This document shows positions 36,780 through 43,929 of a DNA stretch of 43,929 bases, one piece after another. Source of the stretch: Desulfurellales bacterium (lineage in GTDB: Bacteria > Campylobacterota_A > Desulfurellia > Desulfurellales > Hippeaceae); the NCBI GenBank assembly GCA_027045065.1, contig JALUBE010000171.1, positions 1 through 43,929 on the forward strand. The letters run 5' to 3'. Every line of letters begins with the position of its first letter. Position 1 is the stretch's first letter. The notes beneath the pieces were generated by a model. It saw only the letters and a program-made list of their open reading frames with translations. It was not told where the DNA came from and searched no databases. Position numbers and translations under genes: made by a program.

Positions 36780-37210
36780 ATCTCCTCCAACTCCACAATT
36801 TTTTTCACCCTTCTTTCATGCCTTCCACCATCAAATGGCGTGTTTAAAAATATCTCCACCATCTGCTTCGCAACCTCTAAACCCGTTGTCCTACCACCGA
36901 AGGCGATGATGTTTGCGTCGTTGTGTCTGCGTGCAAACTCAGCCGTGTACGCATCATGGCACAGGGCACACCTAACACCCTTAATCTTGTTTGCCGCTAT
37001 GCTCATACCGATCCCCGTTCCACAGATTAGTATACCCTTTGCGTTGGAACTTGCAACCTTAAGGGCAACGCTTTTGGCAATGTCTGGATAATCAACCGAA
37101 TCGGTGCTATAGCAACCCATATCCTCAAACTCAACACCCTTTTCCTCTAAAAATTCCTTTATTTGCTCTTTACGTTCAAAACCGCCGTGATCCGAGCCGA
37201 TAAAGACCAT
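36776..37210 (-). CDS. rpiB: Ribose 5-phosphate isomerase B
   Basis: A 144-residue isomerase of the pentose phosphate pathway (RpiB/LacAB family). The ATG at 37210 with GGGGGAGTT just upstream is the likely start; the frame is open back to 37270 but those residues lie in the promoter region and lack similarity. SDHGG (7-11), [13 protein letters not shown] with active-site Cys63, and ARRHNDAN with His96 are diagnostic. It is the first gene of the seven-gene minus-strand operon. Confidence 0.95.
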   Translation of the reverse strand: MVFIGSDHGGFERKEQIKEFLEEKGVEFEDMGCYSTDSVDYPDIAKSVALKVASSNAKGILICGTGIGMSIAANKIKGVRCALCHDAYTAEFARRHNDANIIAFGGRTTGLEVAKQMVEIFLNTPFDGGRHERRVKKIVELEEI

Positions 37211-37241
37211 AACTCCCCCTTTTAAAATCCATTTATGCCGT

Positions 37242-37270
37242 TTTATACCAAAAAACAGGCAATTTTCCAA
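37242..37270 (-). promoter_or_regulatory. Promoter of the rpiB-glyA-...-mfd operon
   Basis: On the minus strand TTGGAA (37270-37265) and TATAAA (37247-37242) are spaced by exactly 17 bases. Transcription would start near 37235, about 25 bases before the rpiB ATG. It is the only good promoter seen ahead of the operon. Confidence 0.6.
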
Positions 37271-37316
37271 ACTTAATGCCTATGAAAACTTTATAATATT
37301 AGTATCAACTTTATAC

Positions 37317-37344
37317 TTGAAAAATTAAAATAATAGGGTATTAT
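37317..37344 (+). promoter_or_regulatory. Promoter of the second chemoreceptor gene
   Basis: TTGAAA (37317-37322) and TATTAT (37339-37344) are spaced by 16 bases. The predicted leader of about 80 bases contains a run of 13 Ts (37378-37390) and the ribosome binding site GAGGAGG. Confidence 0.5.
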
Positions 37345-37377
37345 TATATAAGATAAGTTAAAAATGTATATAAATTG

Positions 37378-37390
37378 TTTTTTTTTTTTT
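37378..37390 (+). repeat. Homopolymeric tract of 13 Ts in the chemoreceptor leader
   Basis: Thirteen consecutive Ts lie between the likely promoter and the ribosome binding site, 43 bases before the ATG. It is the longest mononucleotide run noticed in the window. Such tracts can slip during replication and change expression; here that is only a possibility. Confidence 0.9.
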
Positions 37391-37433
37391 GCGGCTTTTT
37401 GGCAAATGAAAAAAATTATCGAGGAGGTGGGCG

Positions 37434-39029
37434 ATGGGTAGCATATCGGTAAAAAAGATGGTTTCCGTGTTTTTTGCACTAATAGTTTTAGGCTTAATTG
37501 TGGGTTTCTATACAACCATGTCTTCAAACGGCAATGTCAAGCATAAAACAAAAATCATATACACAAGGGACTTAAATCAGGTTAGCCTTTACAACAAAAT
37601 TAGGGAAAACTACTCAAAGGGAGAAAAGTACCTTCTCAAAGCCTACTTCCTGAAAGACGAAAACATGCTCAACCTGGCAAAAAAGTACTTTGGAAAAGTG
37701 GACACTCTTATAGATGAATGCATAAAGAAAGCAAATATAAGTCAAAATGAAAAAGAGAGGCTGTTAAACCTAAAATCAGCAATAGACAATCAATTAGAAG
37801 TTGCCTTGGGTCAAATAAATCTCAATTACAGCGAGATAAGCTACGGTCAATTCAACAAATTTGACAAACTCACGCAATCCATAGATAAGCAGATAGACTC
37901 TATCCTAAACAACAGGATCAAACTCATTAGATCATCTATTGCCTATATCTACAAAGGTCTCAACAGACACGATGAATTGATGTTTATCATCTATGCCTCA
38001 ATTGCTGCAATTGTATTCTTAAGCTTCTTGGCATTTTCAAAATACCTCATACATCCTTTAAGCGGCGTTGGCAAGGTGCTCGATAAGATTGGGGATGGTG
38101 ATCTAAGCGCAAGGTTTAAAATATACACAAACAATGAAATAGGAAAACTTAAAAAGAATATCAACTCAATGGTTGAAAACCTCCAAGCTATGGTAAATGA
38201 GACAAAATCTGCTTCAGACGAAATGTTAAAGGGCTCATCCAACCTATCGTCAACGGCCGCTCAAATTTCAGCCGCAAACGAGGAAACATCCAAAGGCATG
38301 GAGGAGATAAAAAACGCCATCAATGACGCAGCACAGGCCGTTGAAAGCATAGCAAAGTCCACAGAAAACATAACATCTTTAGCCGAAGGAATAGCAGAGA
38401 TAAACAAAGAGTTAATCAAGGACATGGAAGAGAAGCTCAGAATGATGGACGTAAACGCAAAATTGGCAGAGGAAACCACAAAGCAAATCAACATCGTGGG
38501 CGAATCTTCAAAAGAGATAGGCAAGATTGTTGATGTGATAAGCGACATAGCAGACCAAACAAACCTCCTTGCCCTAAACGCAGCCATTGAGGCAGCAAGA
38601 GCTGGTGAAGCTGGTCGGGGTTTTGCCGTTGTAGCTGATGAGGTGAGAAAGTTAGCAGAGAAGACGCAACGCTCAACGGAGGAAATCAGGGCAACCATTG
38701 TAAAGATGCAGCAAGATGTGGAAAAAGCCATAGAACAGACGATAAAAACAAAGGAAAGCATACTCTCAGAGGCCGAATCCATAGAGAGAAACAGAGAGCA
38801 CGTAAACGAAGTTGTGGAAAGGACAAATAAAACAATAGACGAAATACACTCCACAAGTGCTGCCACAGAGGAGATTTCGGCAACGATGGCAGAGATAGAC
38901 TCCCAAATCACAGAAATTACGGAAGCAATAAAAGAGAACGCGAAGGCAGCGGAATCCATAGCCACTCTGTCCGTTGAATTAAAAGACACAGCGCAGAATG
39001 TTGCAGACCTGTTGAACAAGTTTAAGTAA
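37434..39029 (+). CDS. Methyl-accepting chemotaxis protein with periplasmic sensor and HAMP domain
   Basis: A 531-residue transmembrane receptor of classical layout. TM1 is at about 10-31, and a periplasmic helical sensor of about 150 residues follows (Lys/Asn-rich, probably a four-helix bundle). TM2 is at about 184-204, followed by HAMP (about 204-258) and the signalling domain with hairpin tip [21 protein letters not shown] near 380-400. It has no C-terminal CheR-binding pentapeptide. The ligand is unknown. GAGGAGG fixes the ATG. The next gene starts 13 bases after its stop, so the receptor and the GGDEF/EAL protein are probably co-expressed. Confidence 0.95.
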   Translation: MGSISVKKMVSVFFALIVLGLIVGFYTTMSSNGNVKHKTKIIYTRDLNQVSLYNKIRENYSKGEKYLLKAYFLKDENMLNLAKKYFGKVDTLIDECIKKANISQNEKERLLNLKSAIDNQLEVALGQINLNYSEISYGQFNKFDKLTQSIDKQIDSILNNRIKLIRSSIAYIYKGLNRHDELMFIIYASIAAIVFLSFLAFSKYLIHPLSGVGKVLDKIGDGDLSARFKIYTNNEIGKLKKNINSMVENLQAMVNETKSASDEMLKGSSNLSSTAAQISAANEETSKGMEEIKNAINDAAQAVESIAKSTENITSLAEGIAEINKELIKDMEEKLRMMDVNAKLAEETTKQINIVGESSKEIGKIVDVISDIADQTNLLALNAAIEAARAGEAGRGFAVVADEVRKLAEKTQRSTEEIRATIVKMQQDVEKAIEQTIKTKESILSEAESIERNREHVNEVVERTNKTIDEIHSTSAATEEISATMAEIDSQITEITEAIKENAKAAESIATLSVELKDTAQNVADLLNKFK

Positions 39030-39042
39030 AAAGGAGTGAGTT

Positions 39043-41528
39043 ATGAAGCTTGCTCTGACAGACGATATGCTAAATACACTTAACACGGCGGAAATCTTGG
39101 GTGTCTACCTATATCAAGATAACGGTAAATTCGTCTTTGCGAATAATGCTTTCTTAAATTTTTTAGGCTATACGCAGGAAGAACTGCTTCAAAAAAGTTT
39201 ATTGGAAGTTATCAATGAAAAATTTATACCTGAAGCCAGAGAAATCATAGAAAGAAGATTAAAAGGTGAAGAGTTTGCCAAAGAGTACAGGGAGTTCGAA
39301 TACATAACCAAAGATGGTATGGTAAAGCCAGCTTTAATTTTTGGCTACACCGTATTGTACAACAGCAAACCCGCAGGCTTGGTTGTAAATATCGATATTT
39401 TGAAAGAAAAACTCTACGAAATCCTGTATAGGATAACGAACAACACAGATAACCTGCCAAAGGTATTAAAAAGGGATAAATTATTAGATAGCCTTTGCGA
39501 CACACTGATTAAAGAGCCCACGTTTGACCTTGTAATTGCGACAGAAGTTGTAGGTAACACATGTAAAGTCAAAAGTCTCAAATCAAAAGATGGAACAACA
39601 AAAAAACAGATAAAAAATGTAGATATTGAATTAGATGAAAAACAAAAAGCAATATGTGGCATCGACAAAGCATCTAAGGCCAACAAGCCAGTATTTAAAG
39701 AAATTGAGCTGAACAGCTTACTCTCAGTTTTGGGCATAAATAACGAAGACAACAGAATGCTATCCATGTGCACACTGCCCCTTGTTTTTAACAATGAAAC
39801 ATACATCATCTCTGTTCTTTCCAGAATCAAGGATCTATTTTCTGAAAAATACAAATACTTTGCTTACAGTCTCAACGCAATCCTATCCTCAGCCATTAAA
39901 ACGGGTGAAGTGGAAAAAGTAAACTCAATATTGAATAAAGCTATAGACGAAAACTTCGATATGGTCGTACTAACCGACAAATCCCTAAATGTTGTTTACA
40001 TTAACAACGCAGCAACAAAGATGTTTGATAAATCTTCTTCTGAATTAGTCAATAGACCTTTAAACGAAATAATCCCTGAAATAAACCACACGAAACTCAA
40101 TTCGACGCCATCGCAAATGTTAAGAGTAAAAACCAAAGAGGGTCTAAGAAACCTTTTGTTCCATGTTGCAAAGATTGATTTGTACGGCGAAACTTACTAC
40201 CTTCTGGTCGCTAAAGATATAAAGGAAAACACCCTTCTGCAAACGGCTATTGAAAACTACTTCAAAAAGGATCAATTAACCGGCTTATTGAATAGAAGGG
40301 CCTTTTTAGAATCAATCGATCGATTTATAAATAGGGCCAAGTTTAGAAAAGTAATAGGTGCTGTGCTTGTTATAGACCCCTTGCACTTCTCAAACATAAA
40401 CGAAGCATACGGTTTAAAAGCTGGTGATAGGGTGCTTATAGAGATAAGCAAACGGCTTCTTTCATTTTTGCGTGATTACGACCTCATAGCAAAACTTGAA
40501 TCTGAAAGGTTTGGTGTTTTGCTTAAGGAAATAGAAAGAGATGAAGATATCTACGTTATATCAGTTAAACTTTTGGATTTCTTGTCAAAACCTTACGTTA
40601 TAGGAAAAAATTCAATCAGGCTTTCCTTCAACATAGGAATAAGCATATACCCAACGGATGCAAAAAACGCAGAAGACCTGATAGACAAAGCCCAAATAGC
40701 TCTGTCTGATGCAAAAGAAAAGAAAAATGTGAATATAGGATTTTACAAAGAAGAGTTAAAAATAATGGCGCAGAAAAACATGGAAATACAGGATAGCTTT
40801 ACAGAAGCCTTAAAAAACGGTGAACTCAAACTATTCTTGCAACCATACTTCACAACGTCAAATTTTGCCATAGGAGGAGCAGAAGCCCTAGTTAGATGGA
40901 TAAAAAATAACAACACAATACAACCAATGGATTTTATACCGCCTTTAGAAAAAACCAACCTAACAAAGAACTTGGATAAGTATATGTTTGATAGCACAGC
41001 GGAGTTTCTTTCATCCCAAAAATACAGTTTCCCATTTCGGTCAACGTATCACCTAAAACACTGTATGATGAAGACTTTATAGGACATGTGATAGACACTG
41101 TCAAAAACAACAACATTGAAAATTTAATCAATATCGAAATAACAGAAAGGATGGTAATGAACAATATTGACATAGCCATAACGATACTAAAAAGACTAAA
41201 AGATAACGGTATAGGCATATCCATCGACGATTTTGGCACTGGGTATTCTTCTCTATCCTATCTTGCAAAGCTGCCTGTTGACTTTGTTAAAATTGATCTA
41301 TCTTTTGTAAAAAGGATGTTAGAGGACAATAAAGTTCTATCCGTGGTAAAAACGATCGTATATTTGGCTAAAGAACTTGGTATGAAAACAATAGCCGAGG
41401 GCGTTGAAAACGAGAAACAAATAGAAATGCTAAAGGGCATAGGCTGTGACTACCTTCAGGGGTTTTACTTCTCAAAACCCATACCGAAAGAAAAGATCTT
41501 AACTTTAGACAGAATAAATCAAACTTGA
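39043..41528 (+). pseudogene. PAS-PAS-like-GGDEF-EAL protein interrupted by a -1 frameshift
   Basis: The first frame (39043-41082) encodes an N-terminal PAS domain (about 10-125), a second PAS-like domain (about 305-400) and a GGDEF domain (about 405-560). The GGDEF signature has decayed to ESERF (486-490). An EAL domain then begins with EAL at 614-616. After SFP (CCA at 41032-41034) the frame goes off family and stops at 41082. Shifting by -1 there restores ISVNVSP and the rest of the EAL domain to 41528. That part has EITER, IDDFGTGYSS, VKID and AEGVEN, so all phosphodiesterase residues are present. The intact product would be about 828 residues. Either one base was lost (CCCC to CCC), or the heptamer TTTCCCA (41028-41034) allows programmed frameshifting, or there is a sequence error. 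Confidence 0.85.
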
Positions 41529-41532
41529 AATA

Positions 41533-41560
41533 TTGCCTTCGCAGAAAAAAGCACTATAAT
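41533..41560 (+). promoter_or_regulatory. Promoter of the small secreted protein gene
   Basis: TTGCCT (41533-41538) and a perfect TATAAT (41555-41560) are 16 bases apart, with transcription predicted near 41567. AAGGGGATC then precedes the ATG at 41579, giving a very short leader. Confidence 0.55.
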
Positions 41561-41578
41561 TTTTTTAAGGGGATCAAA

Positions 41579-42076
41579 ATGAAGTTAATTAAGAAGTTAA
41601 TTAAAATGTTTGCTCCGATACTGGTAGTTGTACTGTTGTTGCCGCAAATATCACAGGCAAAAACATATTATCTTGTCAAAAACAACGGAACAAAGGTCAA
41701 CATAGAAAAGCTTCTTCCCCCTTATCTGGCTGAAAACCCTGTTCCCTACGGCATATACATACCAAACGCATGGGGCGGAAAATACAAAAAGTTCAACGAA
41801 AAATATGGCAAAAAATATGGCAAAAAAGTACTTGGTGGCTACGAATACACATCTGCAGCAATTCTGGCAATTATTTATAAAGGAAAAGAAGTCGTGGATT
41901 CAAATGGAAGAAAGGTAGAATTCTTACCAAAAATCGCGAGAAAGCAGTTGATGTATGCCGTAGCCAATCCATCAAAGGTCAATGATATACTGTTCAATGT
42001 CATAAGGGACTATATTGTAAACGACTATAGGGGTGGAGTTTCAAATAGCAGCTATTCATCGGGCAACCCTCAATAG
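41579..42076 (+). CDS. Small secreted protein of unknown function
   Basis: A 165-residue protein. The ATG at 41579 follows AAGGGGATC; an upstream frame start at 41525 would overlap the promoter and is rejected. The signal peptide (MKLIKKLIKMFAPILVVVLLL, cleavage after SQA near 28) is clear. The mature part is basic and rich in Tyr and Lys. It contains YGKKYGKK, a small tandem repeat, and ends in a Ser/Gly-rich tail. No family is recognised. It has its own promoter and is followed 15 bases later by L-serine dehydratase. Confidence 0.75.
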   Translation: MKLIKKLIKMFAPILVVVLLLPQISQAKTYYLVKNNGTKVNIEKLLPPYLAENPVPYGIYIPNAWGGKYKKFNEKYGKKYGKKVLGGYEYTSAAILAIIYKGKEVVDSNGRKVEFLPKIARKQLMYAVANPSKVNDILFNVIRDYIVNDYRGGVSNSSYSSGNPQ

Positions 42077-42091
42077 CAGGGCTATTCAGCC

Positions 42092-43450
42092 ATGCCTTTA
42101 CCTTCAATTCTGGATGTTTTCAGAATTTCTATAGGTCCAAGTTCATCACATACGCTTGGAGCCCTAAGAAGTGGCTTGTTGTTTAGGGAAAAAGTAAGTA
42201 AATACAATTTGGACAACTGCCGCATAACAATTGAACTTTGTGGTAGCTTTGCTTTAACGGGAAAAGGCCATCTGACGGATAAAGCCGTTGTATGCGGTCT
42301 AAATGGCATGGACGTAGAAAGAGACGGAGAAAGATTTCTAGAAATCTACGAAAACATTGTAAAGAAAGGATACGTTGATATTTACGGCTACAAAATTCCT
42401 TTTAATCCAGAAGAAGATATAGTTTGGAATAAAAATTTGGACAATCTAACCCACCCAAACACGGTTAGATACAGATTAACAAAAGATGGAAATGTGATAG
42501 ATGAGGAAGAGTACAGATCTGTTGGCGGTGGTATGCTTGATAGAGAAAAGGTTAAAATAAAGACGGAAAGCACCGAAGAAACATTTAAAGATCTTTGCAA
42601 TATTATGGATTTCTGTAAAAAGAACGAAATAGACTTTGCTGAATTTGTAGACTACCTAATGGAAAAAAGATATTCGATAAACAGAAATAGGTTAGACTAT
42701 AAACTTCTAAAACGATGGACAATTATGAAAAGAAGAATAGATGGGGGATTAAGAAAGGAAGGTATACTACCAGGAATACTGAAGCTTCAAAGAAGAGCGC
42801 CAAAGATGTTTAAGGAATACTTAGAAAATCTACGCTCTTTCAGGATGCTATCAGAGGAGGTGACCTTAACAAGCATATATGCCATTGCAGTTGCAGAAGA
42901 AAACGCCTCAGGAGCACTGGTTGTTACAGCCCCAACCTGTGGATCATCAGGAGTCTTACCTGCTGTCTTGTGCTCCATACAAGAAAGATACCATCTTCAA
43001 GATGAAAAGATATTAGATGCTCTCAAAGTGGCAGGGCTAATCGGTATGGTAGTCATTAAGAATGGCTCAATTGCAGGTGCAGAAGTAGGTTGTCAAGGTG
43101 AAATAGGCGTAGCTTGCTCAATGGCTGCAGCAAGCGTTTGCTACCTAATGGGTGGTAGCATAGAACAGATAGAGTTTGCCGCCGAAATAGGTCTTGAGCA
43201 CCATCTCGGGCTAACTTGCGATCCTGTAGCAGGATTGGTTCAAATACCGTGCATTGAAAGAAACGGTACAGCGGCGGTCTCCGCTCTAAACGCCTCAAAC
43301 CTTGCACTGTTATCAAGAGCCGAGCATCAGGTGAGTTTTGACAAAGCGGTTGAAACCATGATGGAAATAGGAAAAGACATGAGCGCTAAATACAAAGAAA
43401 CATCCTTAGGTGGCCTTGCAAAAACGATCAAACCCGCCTTTCACACCTAA
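42092..43450 (+). CDS. sdaA: L-serine dehydratase, iron-sulfur type, single chain
   Basis: A 452-residue oxygen-sensitive enzyme that deaminates L-serine to pyruvate and ammonia. The beta-like domain is N-terminal (starting LDVFRISIGPSSSHT) and the catalytic alpha-like domain is C-terminal. The [4Fe-4S] cysteines are provided by APTCGSSG, the GCQGEIGVACS segment and LTCDPVAGLVQIPCIERN. The fused beta-alpha order is that of E. coli SdaA. The ribosome binding site is weak (GCAGGG, 13 bases upstream), and a small hairpin AATAGC/GCTATT spans the preceding stop codon, so translation may be coupled to the upstream gene. Confidence 0.96.
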   Translation: MPLPSILDVFRISIGPSSSHTLGALRSGLLFREKVSKYNLDNCRITIELCGSFALTGKGHLTDKAVVCGLNGMDVERDGERFLEIYENIVKKGYVDIYGYKIPFNPEEDIVWNKNLDNLTHPNTVRYRLTKDGNVIDEEEYRSVGGGMLDREKVKIKTESTEETFKDLCNIMDFCKKNEIDFAEFVDYLMEKRYSINRNRLDYKLLKRWTIMKRRIDGGLRKEGILPGILKLQRRAPKMFKEYLENLRSFRMLSEEVTLTSIYAIAVAEENASGALVVTAPTCGSSGVLPAVLCSIQERYHLQDEKILDALKVAGLIGMVVIKNGSIAGAEVGCQGEIGVACSMAAASVCYLMGGSIEQIEFAAEIGLEHHLGLTCDPVAGLVQIPCIERNGTAAVSALNASNLALLSRAEHQVSFDKAVETMMEIGKDMSAKYKETSLGGLAKTIKPAFHT

Positions 43451-43484
43451 GAGGTATAAAAATCTTTCTAATCCAACCAATCAG

Positions 43485-43529
43485 GAAAAACAAAAAAGCC
43501 AATCTTGGGGTCGCTCTCAAGATTGGCTT
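43485..43529 (-). terminator. Rho-independent terminator after the truncated tRNA
   Basis: On the minus strand a perfect 12-bp stem AAGCCAATCTTG/CAAGATTGGCTT (arms 43518-43529 and 43496-43507, 10-base loop) runs into TTTTTTGTTTTT. It lies about 17 bases after the tRNA CCA end, so it is the natural terminator of that tRNA transcript and marks original chromosomal flank. It could also act as a stem at the end of the sdaA message. Confidence 0.85.
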
Positions 43530-43545
43530 GATGATAGGCTTTTCA

Positions 43546-43616
43546 TGGTGCCCCGAGCAGGATTCGAACCTGCGGCACCAGGATTAGGAAGCCTAAAAAA
43601 TGCTATCTACCACCTG
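43546..43616 (-). pseudogene. 3' half of tRNA-Arg(CCT) with a degenerate 5' half; likely attachment-site remnant
   Basis: From the anticodon loop to CCA the sequence is a good tRNA. It has loop TTCCTAA (anticodon CCT), a five-base variable loop, and T-arm GCAGG-TTCGAAT-CCTGC. The acceptor 3' strand is TCGGGGC, then A and CCA. The 5' part fails. No GCCCCGA partner strand is found. The D-arm is only a distorted echo (TTTC...TAGC does not pair). The anticodon stem has a C-T mismatch, and the spacing from acceptor to anticodon is too long. This is what remains when an element integrates in the 3' end of a tRNA gene and the intact copy is rebuilt at the far end. A decayed full tRNA is the alternative. 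Confidence 0.6.
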
Positions 43617-43672
43617 AAATCTCCGCATAGGGGTTTCCATATGAGTGTTGTCCAAACGCCATTTTCTTCAAA

Positions 43673-43708
43673 ACGTGGGTTTTCTCACTCACGGGGTTTT
43701 TTCACACT
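43673..43708 (+). repeat. Tandem imperfect 18-bp direct repeats beside the tRNA remnant
   Basis: ACGTGGGTTTTCTCACTC (43673-43690) is followed at once by ACGGGGTTTTTTCACACT (43691-43708); the cores GGGTTTTCTCAC and GGGTTTTTTCAC differ by one base. An inverted relative, CTTTCAAACCCC, follows, and another GGGGTTT lies at 43630. They could be integrase arm sites or operator/iteron-like sites. The remaining bases of the 341-base gap 43451-43791 show no credible gene. Confidence 0.6.
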
Positions 43709-43791
43709 TTCAAACCCCAAACTTGTAAATTGAGCCCCATTTTTACCCCTTTTTGTCACCGCCTTGCACATATATATAGGAGGTGGTGAAA

Positions 43792-43929
43792 ATGGTTTTG
43801 TTCAGGTGCAACAATTGTGGCAATGAGTTTTCTACAAAGCACAAGGTTTGTCCCAAGTGCGGCACGCCCGTGCCGAGATACAACCCAACTATCCTCATAA
43901 CCGTAACTTACTGGGGCTCACGCATCCGC
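43792..43929 (+). CDS. Zinc-ribbon protein, 3' end outside the window
   Basis: The open frame starts at an ATG 6 bases after AGGAGGTGG and runs off the window after 46 codons. A short zinc ribbon is formed by Cys6, Cys9, Cys20 and Cys23 (FRCNNCGNEF and KVCPKCGTPVP). The following segment (NPTILITVTYWG) may begin a strand or membrane part. It is the first gene to the right of the tRNA remnant, so it is probably cargo of the putative integrated element. The family is not recognised. Confidence 0.65.
   Translation, partial: MVLFRCNNCGNEFSTKHKVCPKCGTPVPRYNPTILITVTYWGSRIR

Noticed and set aside
37211-37270. N-terminal extension of RpiB from 37270
   Set aside because: It overlaps the predicted promoter and lacks RpiB similarity; the ATG at 37210 has a strong ribosome binding site and starts the conserved fold.
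41088-41528. Stand-alone EAL gene starting at GTG 41088
   Set aside because: No ribosome binding site precedes it and the EAL domain would lack its first third including the EAL motif; it is the continuation of the frameshifted upstream gene.
42070-42086. Terminator between the secreted protein and sdaA
   Set aside because: The AATAGC/GCTATT hairpin is only 6 bp and is followed by no T-tract; it is more likely incidental or involved in translation.
43410-43733. Plus-strand frame of 107 codons with VPRAGFEPAAPG
   Set aside because: This is again the reverse of a tRNA 3' half plus the sdaA tail in another frame; it has no ribosome binding site or family match.
1-43929. CRISPR arrays, insertion sequences, transposases or rRNA genes
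   Set aside because: I looked for regularly spaced repeats, terminal inverted repeats with transposase frames, and rRNA motifs on both strands and saw none.

Overview
This window reads as a stretch of an AT-rich, tightly packed chromosome of a diderm (LPS-bearing), motile, hydrogen-metabolising bacterium. Evidence for this includes lipid A synthesis genes (lpxD, fabZ, lpxA, lpxB, lpxK, msbA, waaA), the BAM and Lol outer-membrane machinery, two chemoreceptors, and the membrane arm of a formate-hydrogenlyase/Hyf-type group 4 hydrogenase. Gene style and content fit a thermophilic Desulfurella/Hippea-like lineage near Campylobacterota, but that placement is inference; no taxonomic marker in the window settles it.

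Layout. (1) 1-2260, minus strand: hydrogenase membrane-arm operon hyfC-hyfE-hyfF (the last cut by the window edge), preceded by a sigma70-like promoter and a leader that matches the fluoride (crcB) riboswitch. (2) 2389-4880, plus: a chemoreceptor with a C-terminal cytosolic sensor-like domain, then an ATP-cone/PD-(D/E)XK nuclease fusion. (3) 4871-7409, minus: UDP-glucose dehydrogenase and a double-HD protein. (4) 7494-27621, plus: a nearly gap-free run. It holds der, nth, a Cys-cluster protein, a FliK-like protein, rpmE, a TusA-like protein, tRNA-Arg(CCG), a DciA/DUF721 protein, a 40-residue protein, bamD, hsp20, lon, the lolE-type permease, lolD, bamA, skp, lpxD, fabZ, lpxA, lpxB, a DUF374 acyltransferase, lpxK, msbA and waaA. 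Most joints are 4-base overlaps, so this is effectively an envelope-biogenesis super-operon. (5) 27640-27778: a GC-rich structured intergenic element with its own promoter and terminator. (6) 27777-37210, minus: a seven-gene overlapping operon rpiB-glyA-TPR-histidine kinase-plsC-rlpA-mfd. (7) 37434-43450, plus: a second chemoreceptor, a frameshifted PAS-GGDEF-EAL gene, a small secreted protein and L-serine dehydratase. (8) 43485-43929: a terminator, the 3' half of a tRNA-Arg(CCT) on the minus strand, tandem repeats and the start of a zinc-ribbon gene. This looks like the left edge of an integrated element that continues past the window.

How it works together. The plus-strand run makes lipid A from its UDP-GlcNAc acylation step through Kdo addition and flipping, assembles outer-membrane proteins (BamA, BamD, Skp) and releases lipoproteins (Lol), with Lon and a small heat-shock protein embedded for protein quality control. 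Signalling genes (two chemoreceptors, a PAS histidine kinase, a GGDEF/EAL protein, an HD protein) are scattered between. The most notable non-routine observations are the fluoride riboswitch on the hydrogenase operon, the tRNA gene that overlaps coding sequence at both ends, the EAL gene broken exactly at a slippery-type heptamer, the GC-rich small-RNA candidate, and the truncated-tRNA element boundary.
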